The position numbers and the translations under genes were made by a program. The notes under the pieces are model-generated. The model was not told the DNA's origin, did no database searches, and saw nothing but the letters and a program-made list of their open reading frames with translations. From positions 1 through 6,299 of the forward strand of contig USMR01000056.1 in assembly GCA_900555815.1 (NCBI GenBank): a DNA stretch of 6,299 bases. Direction: 5' to 3'. This DNA comes from an uncultured Collinsella sp. GTDB lineage: Bacteria; Actinomycetota; Coriobacteriia; Coriobacteriales; Coriobacteriaceae. This document shows positions 1 to 5,478 of the stretch, one piece after another (the stretch's first letter is position 1; every line of letters begins with the position of its first letter).

Positions 1-31
1 AAGACACACGTAAGTGACATGTCCATGAGGG

Positions 32-37
32 TATAAT
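32..37 (+). promoter_or_regulatory. Probable -10 box of the nfnAB-like operon
   Basis: A perfect TATAAT lies here in the only clearly AT-rich stretch ahead of the first gene. It would place transcription start near 43-45 and give a leader of about 100 nt. No good TTGACA-like hexamer sits 16-18 bp upstream (positions 8-15 read acgtaagt), and there is no TG extension. The promoter therefore either needs an activator or is weaker than its -10 suggests. The call rests on the hexamer and its position. Confidence 0.45.
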
Positions 38-52
38 TTGCACCGTATGTCT

Positions 53-113
53 GCACAACGCCTGTGCGCGTACGGTTTTATTCGGGCTACCGTCCATTTC
101 CGTGGAGGCACGG
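53..113 (+). promoter_or_regulatory. Structured leader with alternative hairpins
   Basis: Several short inverted repeats lie between the predicted start site and the first gene. GCACA (53-57) pairs with TGTGC (63-67) across a 5-nt loop. ACGGT (72-76) can pair with ACCGT (89-93), which can instead pair with ACGGT (110-114). CCGTG (100-104) pairs with CACGG (109-113) around a GAGG loop. The last three helices share bases and exclude one another. I recognise no riboswitch family, and stems of 5 bp are common by chance in GC-rich DNA, so a regulatory role is only a possibility. Confidence 0.25.
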
Positions 114-142
114 TTCGGCGGCCCTAACAAGAGAGGGGTTCT

Positions 143-982
143 ATGTATAAGATCCTGGAGAAGACGCAGTTCTCGGAGAAGGTGTTCAAGTTCCGCATCG
201 AGGCGCCTGCAATCGCCAAGCATGCGCACGCTGGACAGTTCCTCATGGTTCGCGCCAACGAGACGGGCGAGCGTGTCCCGTTTACCCTGGCCGGCTGGAA
301 CGGTGACGAGGGCTGGGTCGAGTTCATCTTCATGGTGATCGGCAAGACCACCGAGATGCTGTCCACCTACGAGGCTGGCGAGTCGCTGCGCGACGTCGTG
401 GGCCCGCTGGGCGTTCCCACCGAGATGGCCGAGGGCCCCTGCGCCGTCATTGGCGGCGGCGTCGGTCTGGCAATTGCCTTCCCGGTCGCCAAGCACCTGG
501 TCGAGACCGGTCATGAGGTGCACGCCATCATGGGCGCCCGCACCAAGGACCTCCTGCTCATGGAGGACCAGTTCCGCGAGCTCCTCGACGAGGACCACAT
601 CCACATCACTACCGATGACGGTTCCTACGGCGAGCAGGGCGTTGTCACCGCTCCGCTGGAGCGCCTGCTGCAGGACAAGGCCGTCAGCCAGGTCTTCTGC
701 GTCGGCCCCGTTCCGATGATGAAGTTCTCGACCCTCACCGCCCAGAAGTACGACACCCCCATCACCGCGTCGCTCAACCCCATCATGGTTGACGGCACCG
801 GCATGTGCGGCTGCTGCCGCGTCGAGGTGGGCGGCGTGACCAAGTTCGCTTGCGTCGACGGCCCCGACTTCGATGCCACCCTGGTCGACTGGGATGACCT
901 TCGTGCCCGCCAGGCCGCTTACCGTTCCGAAGAGGGCGCGTCCCTCAAGGCCTATGAGGAAAAGAGCTGCGCATGCCACTAG
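143..982 (+). CDS. nfnA: NfnA-like FAD/[2Fe-2S] oxidoreductase subunit (sulfide/dihydroorotate dehydrogenase-like)
   Basis: This 279-residue protein is the probable small subunit of a cytoplasmic NADH-dependent ferredoxin:NADP+ oxidoreductase. An N-terminal flavin domain (about 1-95) carries R44-V-P-F-T and GPLG at 87-90. An NAD-binding domain follows, with GGGVG at 104-108 and CVGPVPMM at 186-193. The C-terminal iron-sulfur site has D217, C222, C225 and C237. This D-x4-C-x2-C-x11-C spacing is what I recall for Thermotoga NfnA, where an Asp replaces one Cys ligand of the [2Fe-2S] cluster. An extra Cys (C224) sits inside the motif, and the protein ends in SCACH. GAGAGG at 131-136 lies 6 nt before the ATG and supports this start. 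The next gene overlaps by 10 nt, implying coupled translation of two subunits. A PyrK or SudB role is the main alternative; the partner gene favours NfnA. Family assignment is firm, exact reaction less so. Confidence 0.9.
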   Translation: MYKILEKTQFSEKVFKFRIEAPAIAKHAHAGQFLMVRANETGERVPFTLAGWNGDEGWVEFIFMVIGKTTEMLSTYEAGESLRDVVGPLGVPTEMAEGPCAVIGGGVGLAIAFPVAKHLVETGHEVHAIMGARTKDLLLMEDQFRELLDEDHIHITTDDGSYGEQGVVTAPLERLLQDKAVSQVFCVGPVPMMKFSTLTAQKYDTPITASLNPIMVDGTGMCGCCRVEVGGVTKFACVDGPDFDATLVDWDDLRARQAAYRSEEGASLKAYEEKSCACH

Positions 983-2382
983 TTAACGGTCGTTTCGTTG
1001 CCGATATGAAGTCGCCCCGCACCCCCGATAACGAGGAGCCGGCTGCCGAGCGCGCCTGCGACTTCCGCCCCGTCGACAAGGGCTTCACCGAGGAGATGGC
1101 GCTGGCCGAGGCCGAGCGCTGCCTCAACTGCAAGAAGCCGTTCTGTGTTGAGGGCTGCCCCGTCAACATCAACATCCCCCGCTTTATCGAGCAGATCCGC
1201 GCAAAGGACTTCGGCGGCGCTCTCGATACCATCCGCGAGGACTCCATGCTTCCCGCCATCTGCGGCCGCGTCTGCCCGCAGGAGAACCAGTGCGAGGGCA
1301 AGTGCATCCGTGGCAAGAAGTCCGAGCCCGTGGCCATCGGCCAGCTCGAGCGCTTCCTGGGTGACCGCCCCGAGCTCGCCTCCACGCCCAAGATGGCTCC
1401 CAAGAACGGCAAGAAAGTCGCCGTCGTCGGCTCCGGCCCGTCCGGCATCACCTGCGCCGGCGAGCTCGCCCGTAACGGCTTTGACGTCACCGTCTTCGAG
1501 GCATTCTTCACCGGCGGCGGCGTGCTGGTCTACGGCATCCCCGAGTTCCGTCTGCCCAAGGCAGTCGTCAAGCGCGAGATCGACGGCCTGGAGGACATGG
1601 GCGTCAAGTTTGAGTACAACTCCGTCGTGGGCAACATGGCCACGGCCGAGGAGCTGTTCGAGCAGGGCTTCGACGCCATCTACGTGGCGACCGGGGCTGG
1701 CCTGCCCAAGTTCCTCAACGTCCCCGGCGAGAACCTGCCCAACGTCTTCTTCGCTAACGAGTACCTCACCCGCGTGAACCTGATGAAGGCCAACAAGTTC
1801 CCCGAGTACGACACCCCCACCAAGCACGGTAAGAACGTCGTCGTCTTTGGTGGCGGCAACGTGGCTATGGACGCCGTCCGTACCGCCAAGCGCCTGGGCG
1901 CCGAGCACGCCATCATCGCCTACCGCCGTACCGAGGACGAGATGCCCTGCCGTCGCGCCGAGCTTCACCACGCTAAGGCCGAGGGCGTCGAGGTTCTGCC
2001 GCTCGTCTCCCCGCTCGAGTTTGTCGCTGGCGAGGACGGCTCCGTGTGCGCCGTCAAGGTCCAGAAGATGGAGCTCGGCGAGCCCGACGAGTCCGGCCGT
2101 CGTCGCCCGGTGCCCATCGAGGGCGCCATCGAGGAGATTCCCTGCGACGTCGCAATCTCGGCTATCGGCACCAACGCCAACCCCTTCGCAAAGAAGATCG
2201 GCGGCAAGATGGAGCTCAACAAGTGGGGCTACATCGTCGCCGACGAGGAGACCGGCCAGACCACCGATCCCCGCATCTGGGCCGGCGGCGACATCGTCAC
2301 CGGTGCCGCTACGGTCATTCTGGCGATGGGTGCCGGCAAGAAGGCCGCCGCTTCCATCACCAAGAGCCTGCTGGGCGAGTAA
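973..2382 (+). CDS. nfnB: NfnB-like NADPH-dependent FAD/2x[4Fe-4S] oxidoreductase (glutamate synthase small chain family, GltA-type)
   Basis: This 469-residue protein is the likely large subunit partnering the preceding gene. An N-terminal double [4Fe-4S] domain has C50, C53, C58, C62 and then C97, C101, C107, C111. By analogy with dihydropyrimidine dehydrogenase, C50/C53/C58/C111 would hold one cluster and C62/C101/C107 plus E126 (in IGQLE) the other, leaving C97 free. The FAD Rossmann motif is GSGPSG at 153-158. The NADPH site is GGGNVAMD at 293-300 with R318-R319. The second FAD segment is WAGGD at 436-440, followed by the usual GAATVILAMGAGKKAA. Length fits the family. GAGGAAAGAG at 956-965 is the ribosome site; M12 is a less likely start. 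No large glutamate synthase subunit is nearby, so genuine glutamate synthase activity is unlikely. The expected reaction is reversible transfer between NADPH and the NAD(H)/ferredoxin pair. Sulfide dehydrogenase (SudA) is an alternative name for the same architecture. Confidence 0.9.
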   Translation: MPLVNGRFVADMKSPRTPDNEEPAAERACDFRPVDKGFTEEMALAEAERCLNCKKPFCVEGCPVNINIPRFIEQIRAKDFGGALDTIREDSMLPAICGRVCPQENQCEGKCIRGKKSEPVAIGQLERFLGDRPELASTPKMAPKNGKKVAVVGSGPSGITCAGELARNGFDVTVFEAFFTGGGVLVYGIPEFRLPKAVVKREIDGLEDMGVKFEYNSVVGNMATAEELFEQGFDAIYVATGAGLPKFLNVPGENLPNVFFANEYLTRVNLMKANKFPEYDTPTKHGKNVVVFGGGNVAMDAVRTAKRLGAEHAIIAYRRTEDEMPCRRAELHHAKAEGVEVLPLVSPLEFVAGEDGSVCAVKVQKMELGEPDESGRRRPVPIEGAIEEIPCDVAISAIGTNANPFAKKIGGKMELNKWGYIVADEETGQTTDPRIWAGGDIVTGAATVILAMGAGKKAAASITKSLLGE

Positions 2383-2410
2383 TCACCTGCAGCGCTAGCC
2401 ATCAAACGGC

Positions 2411-2448
2411 AAAGTCCCCGTCGAGCACACGCCCGGCGGGGACTTTTT
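2411..2448 (+). terminator. Intrinsic terminator of the nfnAB-like operon
   Basis: AAAGTCCCCG (2411-2420) is perfectly complementary to CGGGGACTTT (2437-2446), with a 16-nt loop. The right arm runs into TTTTT at 2444-2448. It begins 28 nt after the stop codon of the upstream gene. Read on the opposite strand, the hairpin is followed only by interrupted T's (TTTgccgTTT), so it would stop leftward transcription poorly, if at all. Confidence 0.88.
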
Positions 2449-2455
2449 CTATGCC

Positions 2456-2510
2456 AGTCGACCGACCACCACAAAGGTGCCTGTCCCCTTTGTGGTGGTT
2501 TTGGTCGGCT
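2456..2510. repeat. GGGACAG-type palindromic element, copy 1
   Basis: The inner stem ACCACCACAAAGG (2465-2477) pairs perfectly with CCTTTGTGGTGGT (2487-2499) around a 9-nt loop. An outer stem of 8 pairs, one of them G-T, joins 2456-2463 to 2503-2510. The right base of the outer stem overlaps the stop codon (2509-2511) of the kinase-like gene on the - strand. On the + strand the inner stem is followed by TTTT (2499-2502), so it could be a backup terminator for the rightward operon. The core CAAAGG...CTGTCCC...TTTG recurs in the element at 3149-3179 in the same orientation. This marks a dispersed repeat family, perhaps REP-like, rather than a one-off terminator. Confidence 0.75.
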
Positions 2511-3132
2511 AGCCTTCGAGCTGCGCCACTTTGTAGCGGTAGGCAGCGGCGATAACGTCTTTACAACCCTCGCGGCCCAGCTTGGCGCGGTTGACGACGA
2601 TGTCCTTGCCGCTCGTCATCTTCCACTTTCCGGCACTGTAGCGCTTATAGAACGCCTCGCGCGCCTTCTGCTGCTGCTTGACCAGCTTGGCACCCTTCTT
2701 TTTGTTGAGGCCACGCTTCTTGCGCACGATCTCGACGCGGTCCTCAAAGGGCGCAGTCACCAGCACGGCGATGTGGTTGGGGTTGTTGCGCAGCAGATAA
2801 TCGGACAGCCGGCCTTCGATAATGCAGCTCTCGGTCTCGCCCAGATCCAAAATCACCTGGCTCATCTTTTGGAACAACTTGTCCGAGTACGAACGCGCAT
2901 CGTAGCGGTCGGGCAGAAACGCCATATTCTCCACGGCCAGGCGCTCGTCGTAGGCAGCCATCTTGTCGAGTGACTCGCCCGCGCGCAGCGACGCACGCAC
3001 CAGCAGCTCGTTATCGTACAGCGGAATCCCCAGCTCATCGGCAAGGATACGGCCAATCTCGTGGCCCTCGGCACCAAAGTCGCGCGCGATAGTAATGACC
3101 ACAGGACTCTTCTTGTTCTCCAGATCGCTCAT
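2509..3132 (-). CDS. Cytidylate kinase-like family protein
   Basis: This 207-residue protein resembles the cytidylate-kinase-like family (Pfam Cytidylate_kin2). The N-terminus has a beta strand then a glycine-containing turn (VVITIARDFGAEGHEIG, 11-27), matching the family's ITIxREFGSGGREIG pattern. Next come LGIPLYDNELL (34-44), IIEGRLSDYLL (104-114) and a strand leading to APFEDRVEIVRKKRG (127-141), where a basic helix follows. The glycine loop lacks the GxxGxGK[ST] lysine of true CMP kinases, so ATP-dependent CMP phosphorylation is unproven; the real substrate is unknown. The start at 3132 has AAAGGA at 3139-3144, 6 nt upstream. A start at 3177 would add 15 residues read through a palindrome, so I reject it. 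The gene follows the ABC importer by 48 nt on the same strand with no visible terminator between, so it may be the last gene of that operon. Confidence 0.85.
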   Translation of the reverse strand: MSDLENKKSPVVITIARDFGAEGHEIGRILADELGIPLYDNELLVRASLRAGESLDKMAAYDERLAVENMAFLPDRYDARSYSDKLFQKMSQVILDLGETESCIIEGRLSDYLLRNNPNHIAVLVTAPFEDRVEIVRKKRGLNKKKGAKLVKQQQKAREAFYKRYSAGKWKMTSGKDIVVNRAKLGREGCKDVIAAAYRYKVAQLEG

Positions 3133-3138
3133 CGCGAT

Positions 3139-3144
3139 TCCTTT
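3139..3144 (-). promoter_or_regulatory. Ribosome binding site that sets the kinase-like gene start
   Basis: On the - strand AAAGGA lies 6 nt before the ATG at 3132. The alternative ATG at 3177 lies inside the palindrome's outer arm and has no such site. This decides the start in favour of the shorter, 207-residue protein. Confidence 0.75.
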
Positions 3145-3148
3145 CTCT

Positions 3149-3179
3149 ATGTGGCAAAGGGGCTGTCCCTTTGCCACAT
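3149..3179. repeat. GGGACAG-type palindromic element, copy 2
   Basis: A perfect 13-bp stem pairs ATGTGGCAAAGGG (3149-3161) with CCCTTTGCCACAT (3167-3179) around the 5-nt loop GCTGT. It fills most of the 48-nt gap between the last permease stop (3181) and the kinase-like start (3132). The hairpin begins one base after the permease stop codon. No T-run follows on the - strand (it continues AGAGAAAGG), so it does not look like an intrinsic terminator. A role in mRNA stability or processing, as for intercistronic REP elements, is plausible. It shares the CAAAGG-CTGTCCC-TTTG core and orientation with the element at 2456-2510. Confidence 0.8.
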
Positions 3180-3180
3180 T

Positions 3181-3819
3181 CTACGCTGCCACCATTCGCC
3201 TCTGATACGCCCTCACCAGCAGCGAGATACCAAAGTTGAGCACAAAGTACATCGCAAACACCAGGCCGTAGAGCATAAGCACCTGCGACAGGTCGATCGC
3301 ATGGGCCATCACGACATTTGCCGTGTACATGAGCTCGGCCACGTTAATGCCCGAAAGATACGAGCTGTCCTTGATGACGGTCGTGCATTGGCTAAACAGC
3401 GCCGGAATGATCGTCTTAAACGTCTGCGGCAGAATGATGTAGCGCATGGTGGCAAAGAAGCCGAAGCCCTGGCTCTGCGCTGCCTCAAACTGGCCGCGCG
3501 GAATCGAGTTGAGGCCGCCGCGCACAATCTCGGCCATAACAGCGCTGGTAAACAGCGTAAAGGCGATGGTCGAAATCACAATGTCCAAACCCTGCACCGT
3601 AAAGTAGATAAACAGGATCCACAGCAGGTTCGGCGTGCAACGGAACAGCTCAATATAGGCGCTCACCAAAATACGGAACGGGCGGGGCGCATAGCTGTTA
3701 ACAAGCGCCAGCACCGTGCCAAAGATGAGCGAGAAAAAGATCGACAGCGCCGAGATCTCGATTGTCTTAACAAAGCCGCCCCAGATGTAGAGCAGGTTCG
3801 TCGCGTTGAAGATTTCCAT
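3181..3819 (-). CDS. Polar amino acid ABC transporter permease (HisM/GlnP family), second permease
   Basis: This 212-residue inner-membrane protein belongs to the His/Glu/Gln/Arg permease family. It is rich in hydrophobic segments, most clearly at about 17-41, 52-75, 79-98 and 184-205. The family motif ELFRCTPNLL is at 57-66. The cytoplasmic EAA loop that docks on the ATPase is GQFEAAQSQG (109-118), ending in ILPQ at 129-132. The ATG at 3819 has a strong AGGAGG (3828-3833) 8 nt upstream. That site lies inside the last codons of the preceding permease, whose stop is only 3 nt away, so translation is probably coupled. With the other permease it should form a heterodimeric channel. Substrate cannot be read from the permease itself; the binding protein suggests an acidic amino acid. 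It could equally be annotated GlnP or GltK. Confidence 0.93.
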   Translation of the reverse strand: MEIFNATNLLYIWGGFVKTIEISALSIFFSLIFGTVLALVNSYAPRPFRILVSAYIELFRCTPNLLWILFIYFTVQGLDIVISTIAFTLFTSAVMAEIVRGGLNSIPRGQFEAAQSQGFGFFATMRYIILPQTFKTIIPALFSQCTTVIKDSSYLSGINVAELMYTANVVMAHAIDLSQVLMLYGLVFAMYFVLNFGISLLVRAYQRRMVAA

Positions 3820-3822
3820 GCG

Positions 3823-4569
3823 CTAGGCCTCCTCTACATTGTCGAGCCCCAGCTCGGCCAGGCTCACGCCGCGCGGACGCTCCTTGGAGCGGCGCTCGAG
3901 CCACTGCACCAGCATGGCGAGCGGAAAGCAGATGATGAAGTACATAAGGCAGCAGACGATGTATCCCTGCAGGTAACCGTACAGACTCACAAAATTATCG
4001 GAACGGTACATAAGGTCGCCGCCAGCCACAAGTGCCAACACCGACGTGTTCTTGACCAGGTTGAGCGCCTGGTTACACAGCGGCGGCAAAATGATCTTGA
4101 ACGTCTGGGGAAGCACGATGTACCAGTACGCCTGCGCACGGGTGAAGCCCTGGCTCTGGGCCGCCTCCATCTGACCGCGCGGAACCGCCTCGATACCGGT
4201 GCGGATGACCTCCGAAATGTAGGCCGCGTGATACAGGCCCACACCCAAGAAGCCCAGCACGAACGGCGCGATGCGCACCGGCTGATCGGCACCGGTTATG
4301 GCCTGCAAAAACTGCGGACCGGCCATGTACATAAAGAGCACCTGCACGGGCAACGGGGTATTCTGGTAAAACTCCACGTACACGCGGCTTATTGCGCGCA
4401 GCACGCGCGAGCGAGTGGTAGAGAACACGCCCAGCAGCGTGCCCAGCACCAGCGACAGCAGCAGGCCGGCAACGACCACTTGCAGCGTCACGCCAAAGCC
4501 CTCCCAGAAGGGCCCCATGTTTTGAAATGTCGTCGACCAACGGTCGGCGTCAAATAATCCTTCGAGCAT
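3823..4569 (-). CDS. Polar amino acid ABC transporter permease (HisM/GlnP family), first permease
   Basis: This 248-residue inner-membrane protein pairs with the downstream permease. Hydrophobic segments lie near 27-50, 74-84, 102-118 and 203-222. VEFYQNTPLPVQ at 65-76 is the family's E-x-x-R/Q-N/G-TP motif. The ATPase-docking loop is GQMEAAQSQG (132-141), with VLPQ at 152-155. The two permeases share the EAAQSQGF block, as expected for duplicated subunits. The C-terminus carries a charged tail (LERRSKERPRG, 224-234) and then SLAELGL, which is longer than the partner's end. The ATG at 4569 has AAGGAAGGA (4575-4583) ending 5 nt upstream. A TTG at 4602 would extend the frame into the binding-protein gene and is less likely. 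It lies 25 nt after the binding-protein stop in the same transcript. Confidence 0.93.
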   Translation of the reverse strand: MLEGLFDADRWSTTFQNMGPFWEGFGVTLQVVVAGLLLSLVLGTLLGVFSTTRSRVLRAISRVYVEFYQNTPLPVQVLFMYMAGPQFLQAITGADQPVRIAPFVLGFLGVGLYHAAYISEVIRTGIEAVPRGQMEAAQSQGFTRAQAYWYIVLPQTFKIILPPLCNQALNLVKNTSVLALVAGGDLMYRSDNFVSLYGYLQGYIVCCLMYFIICFPLAMLVQWLERRSKERPRGVSLAELGLDNVEEA

Positions 4570-4574
4570 TTGAT

Positions 4575-4583
4575 TCCTTCCTT
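4575..4583 (-). promoter_or_regulatory. Ribosome binding site that sets the first permease start
   Basis: On the - strand AAGGAAGGA ends 5 nt before the ATG at 4569, within the 25-nt gap after the binding-protein stop. It favours this ATG over the TTG at 4602, which would overlap the upstream gene. Confidence 0.75.
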
Positions 4584-4594
4584 GGACGATGCGC

Positions 4595-5470
4595 CTATAC
4601 AAGACCCCAGGTCTTGACCTCTTGGTCGAGCCAGCCGTCGGCCAGGCGATCGCAAATCACCTGATCGACCACGGCCGAAAGGTCGCAGCCCTTCTTGGTC
4701 GCCACGCCGTAGCCCTGCTCGCCAAACTTGACCTCGGGCTGCAGCAGCTCAACGGTCTCGTTCATGTAACCGGCCAGCGTGGAGCGGTCCATGGCAAAGA
4801 CGTCGATATTGCCGGCATCGAGCGAACTCTTGATGATGGGATAGCCGCTAAAGGCCCTAAACTCGGGCTTACAGCTAAAACCGTTGTCCTTGATCATCTG
4901 CTCGATCAGGCCCTGCGTGGTGGCACCCTGGCTCACACCAATGACCTTGCCATCCAGATCCTCAATCGAGGTAAAGCCCGAACGCTTCTTGACCATGAGT
5001 CCCACGTAGTCGGTGCGGTACGGCGTCGAGAAATCCCAGCTCTTCTTGCGCTCGTCGGTTATGGTGTAGGTCGCCGCGACCACGTCGAGCTGGCCGTTAT
5101 CGATCAGCGGGCCGCGCGTCTTGGGCGTTACGTCGGTAAACTCGACTAGCTCCTGGGCGCGGGCCTCCTTGTAGCTCACGCCAAAGACGGCAGCGGCGAT
5201 CTGGTAGCACAAATCGACTTCCATGCCCTCAAAGCGGCCCTTGGCGGTGTCGTAATAGCCATAGCCGGGAACGTCCTTCTTAACGCCGGCATTCAGATGG
5301 CCACGCGACTTGATGGCCGCAAGCTTGGACCCCTTGTCGGAGCCCTCGCCGCTGGCGGAGTTGCCGCAACCGGCAAGCACGGTCCCCGTCAGCGCAAGCA
5401 TGCCGGCGCCCGCCAGCTGCAAAAAGCGACGGCGCGACACGGCCGCCCTCGTCATATCCGTCATGTCCAT
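4595..5470 (-). CDS. Amino acid ABC transporter substrate-binding lipoprotein, PEB1-like (probable aspartate/glutamate)
   Basis: This 291-residue extracellular binding protein (SBP_bac_3 family) captures the substrate for the two permeases. The N-terminus has a twin-arginine pattern SRRRFL (12-17), a hydrophobic stretch, and the lipobox LAGC ending at C35. It should be exported, possibly folded through Tat, and anchored by a lipid. Family blocks follow: GRFEGMEVDL (78-87), KTRGPLIDNGQLDVV (117-131), TITDERKKSWDFSTPY (136-151) and IDVFAMDR (222-229). These match what I recall of Campylobacter PEB1a, where two Arg and an Asp bind aspartate or glutamate; the equivalents would be R119, R141 and D228. 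The start is uncertain: GTG 5473, ATG 5470, 5464 and 5455 are all open. I chose 5470 because AGG at 5478-5480 lies 7 nt upstream. It begins 8 nt after the ATPase stop, so coupling is likely. Confidence 0.93.
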   Translation of the reverse strand: MDMTDMTRAAVSRRRFLQLAGAGMLALTGTVLAGCGNSASGEGSDKGSKLAAIKSRGHLNAGVKKDVPGYGYYDTAKGRFEGMEVDLCYQIAAAVFGVSYKEARAQELVEFTDVTPKTRGPLIDNGQLDVVAATYTITDERKKSWDFSTPYRTDYVGLMVKKRSGFTSIEDLDGKVIGVSQGATTQGLIEQMIKDNGFSCKPEFRAFSGYPIIKSSLDAGNIDVFAMDRSTLAGYMNETVELLQPEVKFGEQGYGVATKKGCDLSAVVDQVICDRLADGWLDQEVKTWGLV

Positions 5471-5478
5471 CACCGCGC

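Noticed and set aside
979..1971. 330-residue open frame on the - strand opposite the NfnB-like gene
   Set aside because: It has no recognisable motif and a Leu/Gly/Ala/Val/Asp-rich composition typical of an antisense shadow. The sense strand carries all the cofactor motifs.
973..2382. Functional glutamate synthase small subunit
   Set aside because: No large subunit lies nearby and the gene is fused by overlap to an NfnA-type partner. The Nfn reading explains both genes together, although a distant GltB cannot be excluded from this window.
2456..2510. Palindrome copy 1 as the terminator of the leftward transcript
   Set aside because: On the - strand the stem is followed by CGGTCGACTGG with no T-run. 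It could only assist rightward termination through TTTT at 2499-2502.
3133..3177. N-terminal extension of the kinase-like protein starting at 3177
   Set aside because: The 15 added residues are translated from the palindrome, have no family counterpart and lack a ribosome site. The ATG at 3132 has AAAGGA at good spacing.
2456..3179. CRISPR array or composite transposon
   Set aside because: There are only two imperfect palindromes about 700 bases apart, with no regular spacers, no transposase and no visible target duplications.
3061..4557. 498-residue open frame on the + strand opposite the two permeases
   Set aside because: It is the reverse reading of two clear permease genes. Its His/Arg/Gln-rich, low-complexity composition is what GC-rich codon bias produces in antisense, and it shows no domain.
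4570..4602. Upstream TTG start for the first permease
   Set aside because: It would overlap the end of the binding-protein gene, while the ATG at 4569 has an excellent ribosome site.
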